DNA of 64,000 nucleotides from Dendrophyllia cribrosa. Its lineage: Eukaryota > Cnidaria > Anthozoa > Scleractinia > Dendrophylliidae. Both the position numbers and the translations under genes were made by a program. The DNA lies in contig JAJLRJ010000008.1 of assembly GCA_024195265.1 (NCBI GenBank), positions 6,382,488 through 6,446,487 of the forward strand, given 5' to 3'. The notes below the pieces were generated by a model, which ran no database searches, was not told the DNA's origin, and worked only from the letters and a program-made list of their open reading frames with translations. Of the stretch, positions 34,101 through 43,639 are shown one piece after another (within the stretch, counting starts at the first letter, position 1; every line of letters starts with the position of its first letter).

Positions 34101-35941
34101 ATCGCGAAATTAAAAACCCAGCCTGGTTAATTTTGCTGGAAGGCGGGTTCCATTATCCCCGACCTGACAAGTTTGAAAAATGTTAAACAACTCTTTGCCC
34201 TTAGTCGTCGAATTTCAAGTAGCAACTCTCTATTCACTTCCTGAATTGGACACGAATGAGCATGAAACGTTTAAATAAAATGTTTCTGTTGCAGGTTCAA
34301 AGGAAGTTAAAGTTGGAAAATTTGATCCATTGCTATTCCACAGTGTAACTTATGGTATAACGATGTTACCGGATAAGGGTTTCCAATGGCCAGGTGTGTA
34401 ATGAGCTTGCAGTACATTATTTAAAACGGTGATTGACGAAATGGCTTAATTATTTTTGTAAAATTCATTAACTCACTAGTGGGTTGTATCTGAAATGTAA
34501 ATTAGATACAGCCACTAGTGAGTTGTATTTGAAATGTGAATTTCACAAGTTGTTTATTACATTCGCGTCCGTGTTGTATCGGCACTATACATTCACTCGG
34601 CTGCGCCTCGTGATTGTATAGGCCGATACAACACTCCCGCTCATGTAGTAAACATTACTAAAAGCGTTGTAAAAGGATACAAGCCTTTGCTGTGGCGGAT
34701 CTAGAAACCATCGTAAGGGGAGGGGAGAGGGGCGAAGTTGATAAGCGGGGAGGGGGGGGGGGGGGGGGGGGGGGGGAGGGGCAGTAAATAGGCGGTAGGG
34801 GGTGGATTGAAAATGTTAGAGACTCCCCTGTCTGGGAATATTGCTACCCTTCTTCCAGCATTATATCGCCGATACCCAGTATGATTCGCCATTACAACCA
34901 ACTGTACCCTCCATCCCCCCATCATAAACCATCCTCCTTCCCGGGTAAAGGAAGAAATGTGAAGCAAAGTTTCTTGTCAAAGGAAACAAACCAACGACAG
35001 AGATCGGACAGCTTCGCACCACCGCTTAAGTTAGCATGTATCAAGCAATTTAAGACCAAAACAAACAAGTAAATTGTGAAAAATAAAGCCCCGAAGACTG
35101 AGAGTAAGGTCTCTATTGTTTTTATCGACAGGAGGTAAACACCCGACTGACCAGCTGATCAAGAGCTACAGCCGGCAGAAAATCAGCAAGTCTTTGTTTA
35201 TCCCCTTAGTAACTGTGTCCTTCATAGGAATTCTTATGGCAATTGGTTTTTTTATCTTTAACATAAAAAACAGATCTTCAAGGTGAGTTTTTTGGCAGCA
35301 GCCAGTAACGGTTCTTACTATAACACACATCACTAAGATTAAAAAGCACGTACGACGCAAACATAAGGACAAACATAAACACAAGGATGTTTACAAGACT
35401 TAGTGTGATATAACATGCATGACGAGAATCAAAAAGGTGCCGGACGACCTGGGTGGGAAGGTGCGGGAGAGGAGTTCCTCCCCATTATAGTCTATTCTGT
35501 GGCGATTTCATCTTAGTGAATTTGTGTTTATGCACTTACCTGTTTAAGTTCTTTTAATTTTCAATCGTGTTGAAAATGTGACCCCATCCTAATCACTCTG
35601 TTGAAAATATGTACCCATTCTGTTAATCCAGTCGTAAAAATGGGACCCCACCCAGTGGTACATCGCCATTAGTAAAGTACCCCCCGCCCCCCACCCCTCC
35701 CCTTAGGGGACGGACGCTGATTGCTTGTGCGTTTGCCTGCATGATGTCGGGTTAGACGGGAACGCTATGATGCAAGGCAAAGGAAATTCAAGTTCTTGTT
35801 CTTTGTTTTAAAGTATTTATTTATTTTCTTCACGTCTACCTGTCTGGCTTGTTGAATTGAGTAAGCTGTTTTACTTTCAATTTTAGCTACATCAAAATGT
35901 CTTCACCAAATATTAACAACATTTTGGTTGTGGGCTGGTAA
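25149..35941 (+). CDS. GABA-B-type class C GPCR, copy 1, truncated after first membrane segment
   Basis: Exons are 25149-25385, 26241-26378, 27752-27922, 30022-30123, 31132-31197, 31597-31791, 33555-33800, 33937-34003, 34295-34393, 35132-35282 and 35887-35941. They join in frame to 508 codons and a TAA at 35939-35941. The product has a signal sequence, a Venus-flytrap ligand-binding ectodomain (VALLGPGCS, HFWNLIQ, RYPNFFRLN, GYDTIWCIALALN) and one complete membrane segment (about residues 464-484), then stops within the second. Compared with copy 2, DNA from inside exon 11 to inside the last exon is gone; the junction is at about 35937. Ten exons remain open with good splice sites. Intron 4 starts with GC rather than GT. 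It could be a recent pseudogene or a single-pass receptor; sequence alone does not decide. Confidence 0.85.
28340..29600 (-). mobile_element. RTE/CR1-like LINE remnant in intron 3
   Basis: On minus, EIQCYAAINDSGDDEKEDFY (about 29555-29445) matches an endonuclease domain, LDLYERRTGLKPSTRKTKIL (about 29080-28990) a reverse transcriptase segment, and a decayed RWRRIVHVL-like and VGRPRIT-like stretch (about 28640-28520) the C-terminal tail. The central reverse transcriptase is deleted. The matching intron of copy 2 (57009-58036) lacks it, so it inserted in the left arm after duplication or was lost on the right. Confidence 0.75.
29632..29691. mobile_element. 60-bp palindromic element with 9-bp target duplication
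   Basis: TAATCTCGTACCCAGATCTC and its mirror form a near-perfect hairpin. CCCAGGGCC flanks both sides (29623-29631 and 29692-29700). The 9-bp duplication suggests a Mutator-like origin. Confidence 0.75.
31840..32380. mobile_element. Long-armed inverted-repeat element in intron 6
   Basis: Arms of about 210 bases (31840-32048 and 32165-32380) mirror each other, with words such as AACATCCCAACTTTGAAC, CGATCTGATGACGTTATGG and TTACCATAACAACGATCTG. The arms differ by scattered substitutions. No coding frame. It is absent at the equivalent intron of copy 2. Confidence 0.8.
32690..32770. repeat. AAGCGCGGGAAAA minisatellite patch
   Basis: CAAGCGCGGGAAAATATGTC-like words recur at about 27-base spacing. 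Related patches occur at 33110-33140, 49680-49780, 52140-52205 and (inverted) 55340-55450, all in receptor introns or 3' flank of both arms, so the repeat family was active around this locus. Confidence 0.6.
32772..33103. mobile_element. G/C-tract-ended inverted-repeat element
   Basis: GGGGGACTCCCATATAAAAA with GACGAGGGTGCTCGTCG on the left is mirrored by CGACGAGCACCCCCGTCA and TATGGGAGTCCCCC on the right. The interior carries five or six copies of a CCCTAARNGGTAC-type word. The right end is a C tract of more than 20 bases. Confidence 0.7.
33270..33500 (+). mobile_element. Penelope-like 3' end with degenerate hammerhead-like motif
   Basis: The stretch GACCAAGTCTCAAATTCAAA resembles the end of a Penelope-like coding region. 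About 160 bases on, GATAATGACCGTAGAACGGT followed by CGAAACGTGG has the layout of a hammerhead core: a UGAUAA-like box, a 5-bp stem, then GAAA. Both the first box and the cleavage site are mutated. It lies in intron 6 just before exon 7. Confidence 0.35.
34690..34800. repeat. GTGGCGGATCTAG-headed repeat with poly-G tract
   Basis: GTGGCGGATCTAGAAACC near 34692 resembles the start of another element near 16507. A G run of about 30 bases follows at 34748-34776. Probably a transposon relic; assembly of the G run is uncertain. Confidence 0.4.
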
Positions 35942-36150
35942 ACTCCAAGCATATTGGGACGAGCGTGTACAATGTGGTCCTTTGCGTGTCAGTGGCTGCC
36001 CCGTTGCAATTTGCTTTGAAACAACAAAATGTGAACGTGTCATTTGCGCTTTCGGGAACAGTTGTGAACGTTTGTACATCGTTTACTCTTGCACTGTTAT
36101 TTTTCACCAAGGTCAGTATTGTCTCTAGAAAACTAAAGGTAATTCTTTAA
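35942..36150 (+). pseudogene. Leftover last-exon sequence of receptor copy 1
   Basis: In another frame from the end of exon 11, the sequence reads YNVVLCVSVAAPLQFALKQQ and onward to KLKVIL and a stop, the membrane-segment 6-7 region and terminus of copy 2. It directly abuts exon 11 at about 35937-35941. This is the footprint of a deletion of roughly 2.9 kb relative to copy 2. It is out of frame with exon 11, so it is not translated as part of copy 1. Confidence 0.85.
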
Positions 36151-36889
36151 GAGCCTAGTGTGGAGGTGTGTTTGTGTAGTGGTTCGAGCCTACTCTAGTG
36201 TTGTGTCTCACTTCACCCAGGTGTATAAATGAGTTTCCGTGAACTGTTAGCAAAACATAACAAAATGCTGAGTATACCCTACGATGCATTGATCAATTAG
36301 ATCCGCGTGGGAGCTCACCCTGCAGTTATCGGGTTAAGCTCTGTCAGGCTAGTGCTCGCTTTCGTTTTTCATGGACTCAAGAAACTAAGGATATTACTAA
36401 TTTTCCTGGTTGGGATGCTAGTTCATATCAGGGATACCTCAGCTTTTTCCCCGACATTTATTTATATAAATGAAGAATGATAACTTTTTCACCAAAATTT
36501 CCCGGTAAAATCATTAAAGATAAAATTTCTCAGATGTGAAACATTTTCACAACGCTGGTGGCTTTGGATTTTACAAGCGATCATGCCCATATGATAATCT
36601 GGATAATGTCACTATTGGCGCAAGATGGAATAATGTGATACAATACAACTCCGACAGCTCGGTGATATAGTATTCTGCGCTAATGGGTGGTTTGTAAATA
36701 TCTACAGACTTATTTGAATAAAAGTTTAGACGCCTTGTACCACCTTGGCTTAGCATTTTGAATGGCAGTCTCTTACGGGATGTTTGTACTACTGGAGTGC
36801 AACTAAGAGAAGAGGATCTCAGTCTTGCGCGGTGATAAGTTGCCTTTATTGAAGTATAGATTGACATGTTACTGAAAGTATTCTATCAT

Positions 36890-37168
36890 ATTAGAGCGGT
36901 TTTCAATTGAAGGTCGAAAGTGATTTCTCGACTGCTTTGGTTTTGCATTGCTACGCTCTGTGATTGGCTAAAAAATCTCGCGACACTTTCTTAACCTCTC
37001 AGAAGTAAAACCAAAACCAATCATGACTTGCTCGCACGCGTTCTCCCGCGCTTGGCGGCAGCTCCATGTGTTTGCTTTAAGTTCTGATTGGTTCATTGGA
37101 TTGTCTGCGTCTGTAGTGATTGGACAAAGTGATTACTTGATTTTGGTTCTACTGAAAACCGCTCTAAT
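36890..37168. mobile_element. CCAAT-rich MITE
   Basis: Ends ATTAGAGCGGTTTTCAATTG and the mirror-like ACTGAAAACCGCTCTAAT; interior has TTTTGCATTGCTACGCTCTG and several CCAAT or ATTGG words. Confidence 0.75.
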
Positions 37169-37369
37169 AAAGCTGAAATACAGTATACTTGTCACTATCT
37201 ATTTATATTTCTTGGTTTCTCTTTCCATAGGTTCACGCTTTAAGAACTAAGTCATTAGTCCATGTTCAGGAGCCTCGACCGTCCACAACTACGCCATCGA
37301 GTTCATCTCAACCGCAATGTGAATAAAGTACTTGACAGATGTTTGGTGGTTTGATCCAGCGAATCAGCG

Positions 37370-39330
37370 ATCACCATGTAGCATTATGTATGTTCGTGTA
37401 GATCTATATAGGAGTTGCTATAGAGTTATGTAGAGGTATGTAGTGCTATGTAAGGCCATGTCAGACTATGTAGCGCTATACGTATAACAACGGTAGAGGT
37501 ATGTAATGCTGTGTACAAAGGGCCATGTAGAGATCGAGGTATGTAGAGATATGTAGTCCTAGCCATGGAGGACTATGTAGGACTATGTAGAGGTATGTCA
37601 GTAGTGCCGTGTAGGATTATGTAGCGCTATGTAAGGTCATATAGGACTTACGTCTATCATGTAGTGCTATCTAGCATTATACAGAGGTATGAAGTACTAT
37701 GTAGGACAATTTAAGACTACTTAGAGGTATGTAGGACTATGTAGTGCTATGTAAGGCCATGTAGGACTATTTAATGCTATCTAGGATTACGTAGAGGTAT
37801 GTAGTGCTATGAAGGACTATGTAGTGCTATGTAAGGCCATGTAGGACTATTTAATGCTATCTAGGATTACGTAGAGGTATGTAGTGCTATGTAGGACTAT
37901 GTAGTGCTATGTAAGGCCATGTAGGACTATTTAATGCTATCTAGGATTACGTAGAGGTATGTAGTGCTATGAAGGACTATGTAGTGCTATGTAAGGCCAT
38001 GTAGGACTATTTAATGCTATCTAGGATTACGTAGAGGTATGTAGTGCTATGAAGGACTATGTAGTGCTATGAAAGGCCATGTAGGACTATTTAATGCTAT
38101 CTAGGATTACGTAGAGGTATGTAGTACTATGTAGGACAATGTAAGACTATGTAGAGGTATGTAGGACTATGTAGGACAATGTAAGACTATGTAGTACTAT
38201 GTAGGACAATGTAAGACTATGTAGAGGTATGTAGGACTATGTAGAACAATGTAAGACTATGTAGAGGTATGTAGGACTATGTAGGACAATGTAAGACTAT
38301 GTAGAGGTATGTAGTACTATGTAGGACAATGTAAGACTATGTAGAGGTATGTAGGACTATGTAGGACAATGTAGGACTATGTAGAACAATGTAAGACTAT
38401 GTAGAGGTATGTAGGACTATGTAGGACAATGTAAGACTATGTAGAGGTATGTAGGACAATGTAAGACTATGTAGAGGTATGTAGGACTATGTAGGACAAT
38501 GTAAGACTATGTAGAGGTATGTAGGACTATGTAGGACTATGTAGGACTATGTAGGACAATGTAAGACTATGTAGAGGTATGTAGTGCCATGTAGGACAAT
38601 GTAAGACTATGTAGAGGTATGTAGGACTATGTAGGACAATGTAAGACTATGTAGAGGTATGTAGGACTATGTAGGACAATGTAAGACTATGTAGAGGTAT
38701 GTAGTACTATGTAGGACAATGTAAGACTATGTAGAGGTATGTAGGACTATGTAGAACAATGTAAGACTATGTAGAGGTATGTAGGACTATGTAGGACAAT
38801 GTAAGACTATGTAGAGGTATGTAGGACTATGTAGAACAATGTAAGACAATGTAGAGGTATGTAGGACTATGTAGAGGTATGTAGGACAATGTAAGACTAT
38901 GTAGAGGTATGTAGGACTATGTAGGACAATGTAAGACTATTTAGAGGTATGTAGGACTATGTAGGACAATGTAAGACTATGTAGAGGTATGTAGGACTAT
39001 GTAGGACAATGTAAGACTATGTAGAGGTATGTAGTACTATGTGGGACAATGTAAGACTATGTAGAGGTATGTAGGACTATGTAGAACAATGTAAGACTAT
39101 GTAGAGGTATGTAGTACTATGTAGAACAATGTAAGACTATGTAGAGGTATGTAGTGCCATGTAGGACAATGTAAGACTATGTAGAGGTATGTAGTACTAT
39201 GTAGGACAATGTAAGACTATGTAGAGGTATGTAGTACTATGTAGGACAATGTAAGACTATGTAGAGGTATGTAGGACAATGTAAGACTATGTAGAGGTAT
39301 GTAGTGCCATGTAGGACTATATAGTAGTGC
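37370..39330 (+). repeat. Decamer satellite, main array with two higher-order periods
   Basis: The basic unit is 10 bases: GTAGGACTAT, GTAGGACAAT, GTAAGACTAT, GTAGAGGTAT and GTAGTGCTAT variants. From about 37602 to 39330 I find no break of the 10-base phase. The first part (about 37741-38110) has an 80-base higher-order unit of eight decamers, repeated almost five times. The rest is mainly a 40-base unit of four decamers with some partial units. Before 37602 the phase is broken and units are more diverged. It contains no long coding frame because ATGTAG recurs. Confidence 0.95.
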
Positions 39331-39334
39331 TTGT

Positions 39335-39940
39335 CAATATTGACGCACCAATTATTGCTGGTTTCAAGCAAGACCCGGTTAGATTGCTATGTAGAGAGCA
39401 ATGAGCCTGAATGACAATTGGATAAGAAAGTTTTTTTCATTTAGATAATCATATAATTGATGATAGACAATTTTCAATTCTCGAAGATTTTGGCCACGGC
39501 AGGAATAACAGATATAGGCCGACAGTAGTATAGGTCAGAATTTTAGCCATTCTTCTAAAATGCATTAATAATTCATAAAGAAAATACAACAGAAATTAAA
39601 TTTTAATGAAGGTTTATAAATCCTGATACAGAGAACAGCTGTACCGTATCACTGATACGGAATACTAACAGGAACGTAATAAGCTTCGTCGCTATTGTTC
39701 TTTTAGTGAATCGGATAAAATATTCGCAGCAGAACTGGCGCTCATATTATGCCGCTATTACTTGAAGATAGGTGAGACTCAAGCCAGCTTCTCGCAATCT
39801 GAAGGAAAGATGTCAGCCAATAATGATTGATTAAGAACACGAGTTAAAGAAGGCGCGATAAAATTGGTGGAAATGTTTAAGAGTTTACATGGAATTTTGT
39901 CAAGATCTGCTGCTTTGCTTCCGTCGATCTACTCGATCTA
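39335..39940 (-). mobile_element. LINE reverse transcriptase fragment, minus strand
   Basis: On minus, RPISVIPAVAKI followed by IVYHQLYDYLNE is a reverse transcriptase segment of CR1/Jockey type, equivalent to NYRPISV in the plus-strand copy at 44200-44300. Internal parts are deleted relative to that copy and no full frame remains. It lies between two satellite arrays. Confidence 0.65.
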
Positions 39941-39948
39941 TTTAGAGA

Positions 39949-40150
39949 AGTGTAGTGCCATGTGGTGCTGTGTATGACCATGTAGCGATATGTAAGGTCA
40001 TGTAGGATTATAAGTGCCATCTATGGCTATGTAGAGATATGTGGTAATATGAAGGACTATGTAGACATAAGTAGTCCATTGTAGTACAATGTATTGGTGT
40101 GTATAATGCCATGTGGGGCTCTGTAGGACCATGTAGAGTCATGCAGTATG
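39949..40150 (+). repeat. Decamer satellite, degenerate second array
   Basis: GTAGCGATATGTAAGGTCAT and similar words of the family, with broken phase. It ends at the tail segment shared with copy 1. Confidence 0.7.
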
Positions 40151-40450
40151 TATGCAAGATAAATATGATAATGAATAATGACAGTATAAAAATAAGATAA
40201 AATAACATTTAATAAAAGGAAACTAAATATCTAGTATATTTGGATTGATGTAAAATCGCTAATTATCCTAAGCCCTTTGCTTGTGAGTGTCATTTGACAA
40301 TAAAGCAAATCACTGAGACCAGCTTCATTTAGCAGTTTCTGGGAGTTTCTGGCCACTTTGCTTGGTCAAAATCTCAACTGCACAGCAACTGACCTTTCAG
40401 GACGCTTGTGCTGTATTTAGATTGGGGAACAAATCCGGGTGAAACAAAAA

Positions 40451-41078
40451 CCGGCTGAAATTAATCGAGGAAAGTCGACGAGTGTTCAAGCTCATTAGAG
40501 CCGAGAGTCGTTCAAACGCTTGCATGAGTTTTAGCCTTAGTCGATTGCATCAGGTCAGAAAATGCAATTTCTTTCTTTCTAAGACGGAAGAGCGCGCAAG
40601 GACATTTGACGCAAAGCTAACAAGAGCTCCAGGCGGTTTGTTTAGTATGGTCGTCCGGTTGACTGTAGCCTGCGATGAAAGGACTGTTGTTGGCAATGCT
40701 GTATGGCGTTTCCTTTACGGTTTACCGGTTTAACTTACTCTAAAAAGAGAACCTTGTTCGCTCAGTTTATGGAAACGTCAGTCAATAGAGAGATTAAGAA
40801 TTGCGTTCTTTTCGCTCGTTTTGCGTGTAAATTTAGGTTTTACCAGTTACTTTAAATAGAACACAAATGCAGTCGACAATTCAGCAGAAGGATTAGAAAT
40901 ATCACAGTAAATACCTGCAGCCTTCCTTACGTCAAAAAGGCAAACGGCAAGAAAGGGTAAACGTTTATTTTTTTGTCTTTCAAAAACAATGTCTAAAGCT
41001 TATGGCCTCGCGAGTAAGACAACTGCAAAGCTGTCCTAAAACGATTATTTAGTAACTATGAAATATGCTCTAAACACA
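40451..41078. other. Spacer between arms, 5' part
   Basis: The plus frame 40482-40733 has no recognisable domain. No exon for a first membrane segment of the downstream GPCR fragment was found here. Sequence is otherwise unremarkable. Confidence 0.35.
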
Positions 41079-41737
41079 GGTTAATGCGCATCCTTATGAA
41101 ATATCTCCTGATGAACCTCGCTTTGGCCGACATGACTGTAGCAGTGTTCATCGCGATTGGCCACATCTTTCCCCTGACCTTCGCTCACCCGAAAGGCAAA
41201 GTGAGTGATGTCGTTTGCCAGCGGAACACGCTCATGTGGGTGGGCTCTTTTCGTCCGCTTCTTCTCTCGTTTGCATCGCAGTTAAATTCCCATACGACAA
41301 ACATAAGCGGATCACGACTACCGGTAACTTGGAATTTGCCGATCTTTCTGTCGGGCCGGTACGACCCTGTTAATGAATTCTGCCGGATCCACTGGCCCAG
41401 CGCTAACTTTCCGCAGATTCATAGCCTCGTCACTGACATGGTGTTCGGGGTCCTGCCAACCACGATCATGGTTTCCCTGTATTCTAAGCTGGTGCGCATG
41501 TTGTGGTTTCGTCCTACACCCGGCTCAACCTTGGCACAGCAGAGGAAGCAGATGTATTGCAAAAAACCTGCGAGGCTTGTGGTTACTGTCAGCGTTATTT
41601 ATTGTGTTTGCTGGATTCCATTTATGGCCTGGTATGCGATAACTTCGTTCACCAGCCTGAGTCTTCAGATATCCGTCTCCGTCTACACGACAAGCGTACT
41701 TCTCGTTACCCTTAACTCCCCTATGAACGTCAAATGA
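41079..41737 (+). pseudogene. Rhodopsin-family (peptide-receptor-like) GPCR fragment
   Basis: An acceptor-like AACACAG precedes the frame at 41079. MKYLLMNLALADM and following residues are membrane segment 2, then CRNT-like cysteine context, WNLPIFLSGRYD for segment 4 and loop, a segment 5 region, and VSVIYCVCWIPFMAWYA for segment 6. The frame ends LLVTLNSPMN at segment 7. Between about 41250 and 41335 the third segment and following loop are in another frame (VKFPYDKHKRITTT), so at least two indels are present. The NPxxY-type sequence of segment 7 is cut at about 41726 by a repeat that supplies the stop codon. The first membrane segment is absent. I read it as a pseudogene; ligand unknown. 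Confidence 0.8.
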
Positions 41738-42215
41738 TCAAATTTGAGGCTTCCTTTCTCTTTCTGAGCTTGAACTCCTTTCTTGCGAATTTACGGCTCC
41801 CAAACATTAGACAAATTACTTAAAGTCCTACAATTTGGAATAATTGTGAGGTAGTATAAAAGTTTTTAACTGACGTTTTCCCTGTTGTTGCCGTCGTAGT
41901 TGCTTTTAAACTGACTGATTTGCAGTTCTTTGCAGTAATTGTCTAATGTTTGGGAGCCGTTAATTCGCAAGAAAGGATTTCAAGCTCAGAAAGAGATCTA
42001 GAAAGGGAACCTCAAATTTGATCATTTGACGTTGTTTTTTTTTGCAGAGAACGGCAAAAAAATGTACCAAAATGTGTAACGCACGTGCATAGTCGTTGTT
42101 TTGCTAATTAAACCTATTGTTTTTTTGTTTTTTTTTCACGTTCTCGTTGCCATCGTCGTAAAGACTAGGTAAATTAATTTACCTAGATAAAAGTGCTTCG
42201 TGTGACCGCGGCTAT
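41726..42215. mobile_element. Inverted-repeat element interrupting the GPCR fragment
   Basis: AACGTCAAATGATCAAATTT at 41726 is mirrored at 42011-42032, with about 85 bases of arm similarity on the two sides (words CTTTCTTGCGAATT and AATTCGCAAGAAAG). The right part, including TTTGCAGAGAACGGC and CACGTGCA, is shared with 11330-11610. After it, GGCCTTATAGAAGGAATTTG could be the continuing tail of the receptor, but that is speculative. Confidence 0.6.
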
Positions 42216-43499
42216 TCTCGGCCTTATAGAAGGAATTTGAAGTTGAAACAAAAAAAAAGTAGTCCCGCCAACTTTTCGAACAACCGGGCGGGCGGCTCGA
42301 ATGTTGACAAGGCGTCCCCTGGGTACTCGTGCGAATCCAGTTTTGTTCGTGTCCCTCCCCTACGAGAAGGTTTTGAATCAAACGGCCTGGCTGCCAAGCC
42401 AAGCCAACGGGCGCCCGTAACACGCTTTTATGTCCAAGCATCCAAGGACCAGAGAGCATTGAATTTTCTGGTTGTATTTATCGTCTTTATGAGGCAATGA
42501 CTGCGGTTTTGAAGCTAAATGTGAGATGCATAGAATGGAACGGACTCGCTCTTTACTCGGGCGAAGTTTTGGAGCGATTGAAATCGGTTGAAGGTAATTT
42601 TTGTCGCTTTTCGTTGAAGTGACTTGGAATTGGAGTTCTCCTTTTACTTCTTTTAGGTGAACCAGAAATACCAAAACTCGCTAAAATGCCGTTTAGAAGC
42701 CATAAAGCAACAACAAGAAACAACAACAACAGACGGACATTATTTATTAAATGAGGTATGAACAATTAAATGGCTATTTATTTATAATTTTGATATTTTA
42801 TCAAACTCACGATAAAATCCCATACAAATCCTTATATTTTTCTCTTTGAGGATTCCTGTTGTCAGCCTGGGCTCCATGTGGAACAATCAAGTAAGTTACG
42901 ATCAGTTTTGGAATTTCTTCCGATTGTTTCGTTTAAAAAAGAGATGCGTGCTTGCGCCGATTGTTGGAAGCACGTTCCACGAGTTGAGGCTGTGTCGATC
43001 CGCATGCAACAACAATTTTTGTGCAACTTGTTTCGCAAAACTTGTTTTGCAGAAAGTAGAAACCGATTCAACTTTTCGTGCAACTTAAGAAAAAGTGCAC
43101 TTGCCGGAGGGAATAAAACATGAAAAATCGAGCGTGCAACTTTCATTGAGATTTGTTTTTTGAGAAACTAATTGCACAAAAATTATTACGTGTAACAGGG
43201 CCTTTTAGGAAACTTTAAAACAGCAGACACAAAATAACTTTTGAACATGATGAAGGGCAAACCTCAGACTTTTTTCATACCTATAACTGGAAATAGTGCC
43301 ACGATCAATTGAAGAAATTGTATTTCTGGCATTGCAAAGGAAACAAGGTCATTAAAATGTCTTTTTTGAGGCCTTTAATAGATACTTGTTGAAAACGTAA
43401 TACATGTGCAAATAGCAGACCAAATATTATGCAAATAGAAGGCAATACATGCATGGGTGCTGTCTTGTAACTCCTATTTAGCGGATTGAAGTTATCCCA
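42216..43499. other. Spacer between arms, 3' part
   Basis: Several overlapping short frames on both strands have no recognisable domain. A stretch near 42940-43200 has mirrored CAACTTGTTTCGCAAAACTTG-like words and GTGTAACAGGGCCTTTT, suggesting a decayed element. I see no gene. Confidence 0.35.
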
Positions 43500-43639
43500 A
43501 CTAACTTGGCCTTACATGCGTTACAAGATCCTACGCAACACCACATAGCACTACACATCTCTAAATAGATTGATCGTACAGATCGACGGAAGCAAGGCAG
43601 CAGGTCGTAGTGACAAAATTACACGTAAACTCTAAAAAA

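Larger units (their letters stand above)
22645..40150 (+). repeat. Left arm of a large inverted duplication
   Basis: Sequence here recurs in reverse order and opposite strand at 43500-63735. Anchors include the outer edge (CAAATTCTGTGGTAGTTTCC near 22656, mirrored near 63700), TGCACTTGGGGACTACTGAC near 23985 mirrored near 63130, the receptor exons, the sequence 3' of the receptor (36150-36360 against 49110-48840), and the composite repeat. The arms differ by many private insertions and about 17 percent of amino acids in compared exons. Confidence 0.85.
36700..40450 (+). repeat. Composite dispersed repeat, copy 2
   Basis: It contains the leader (CCTTGTACCACCTTGGCTTA), a CCAAT-rich MITE, the AAGAACTAAGTCATTAGTCC segment, the large decamer array, a minus-strand LINE fragment, a second small array and the AAATATCTAGTATATTTGGA tail. 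It directly follows receptor copy 1's 3' flank and mirrors composite copy 3 in the right arm. Confidence 0.8.

Noticed and set aside
37370..39330. CRISPR array
   Set aside because: Units are 10 bp and contiguous without spacers, and the genome is eukaryotic.
40482..40733. First exon of the GPCR
   Set aside because: It has no hydrophobic segment suitable for a first membrane helix and no donor in a matching phase was found.
41373..41715. Two further plus frames over the GPCR fragment
   Set aside because: They are shadow frames of the GPCR sequence; only the first frame and the short frameshifted piece match the family.
42136..43146. Cluster of 70-107-residue frames on both strands
   Set aside because: None has a recognisable motif and they overlap one another; the region looks like decayed repeats.
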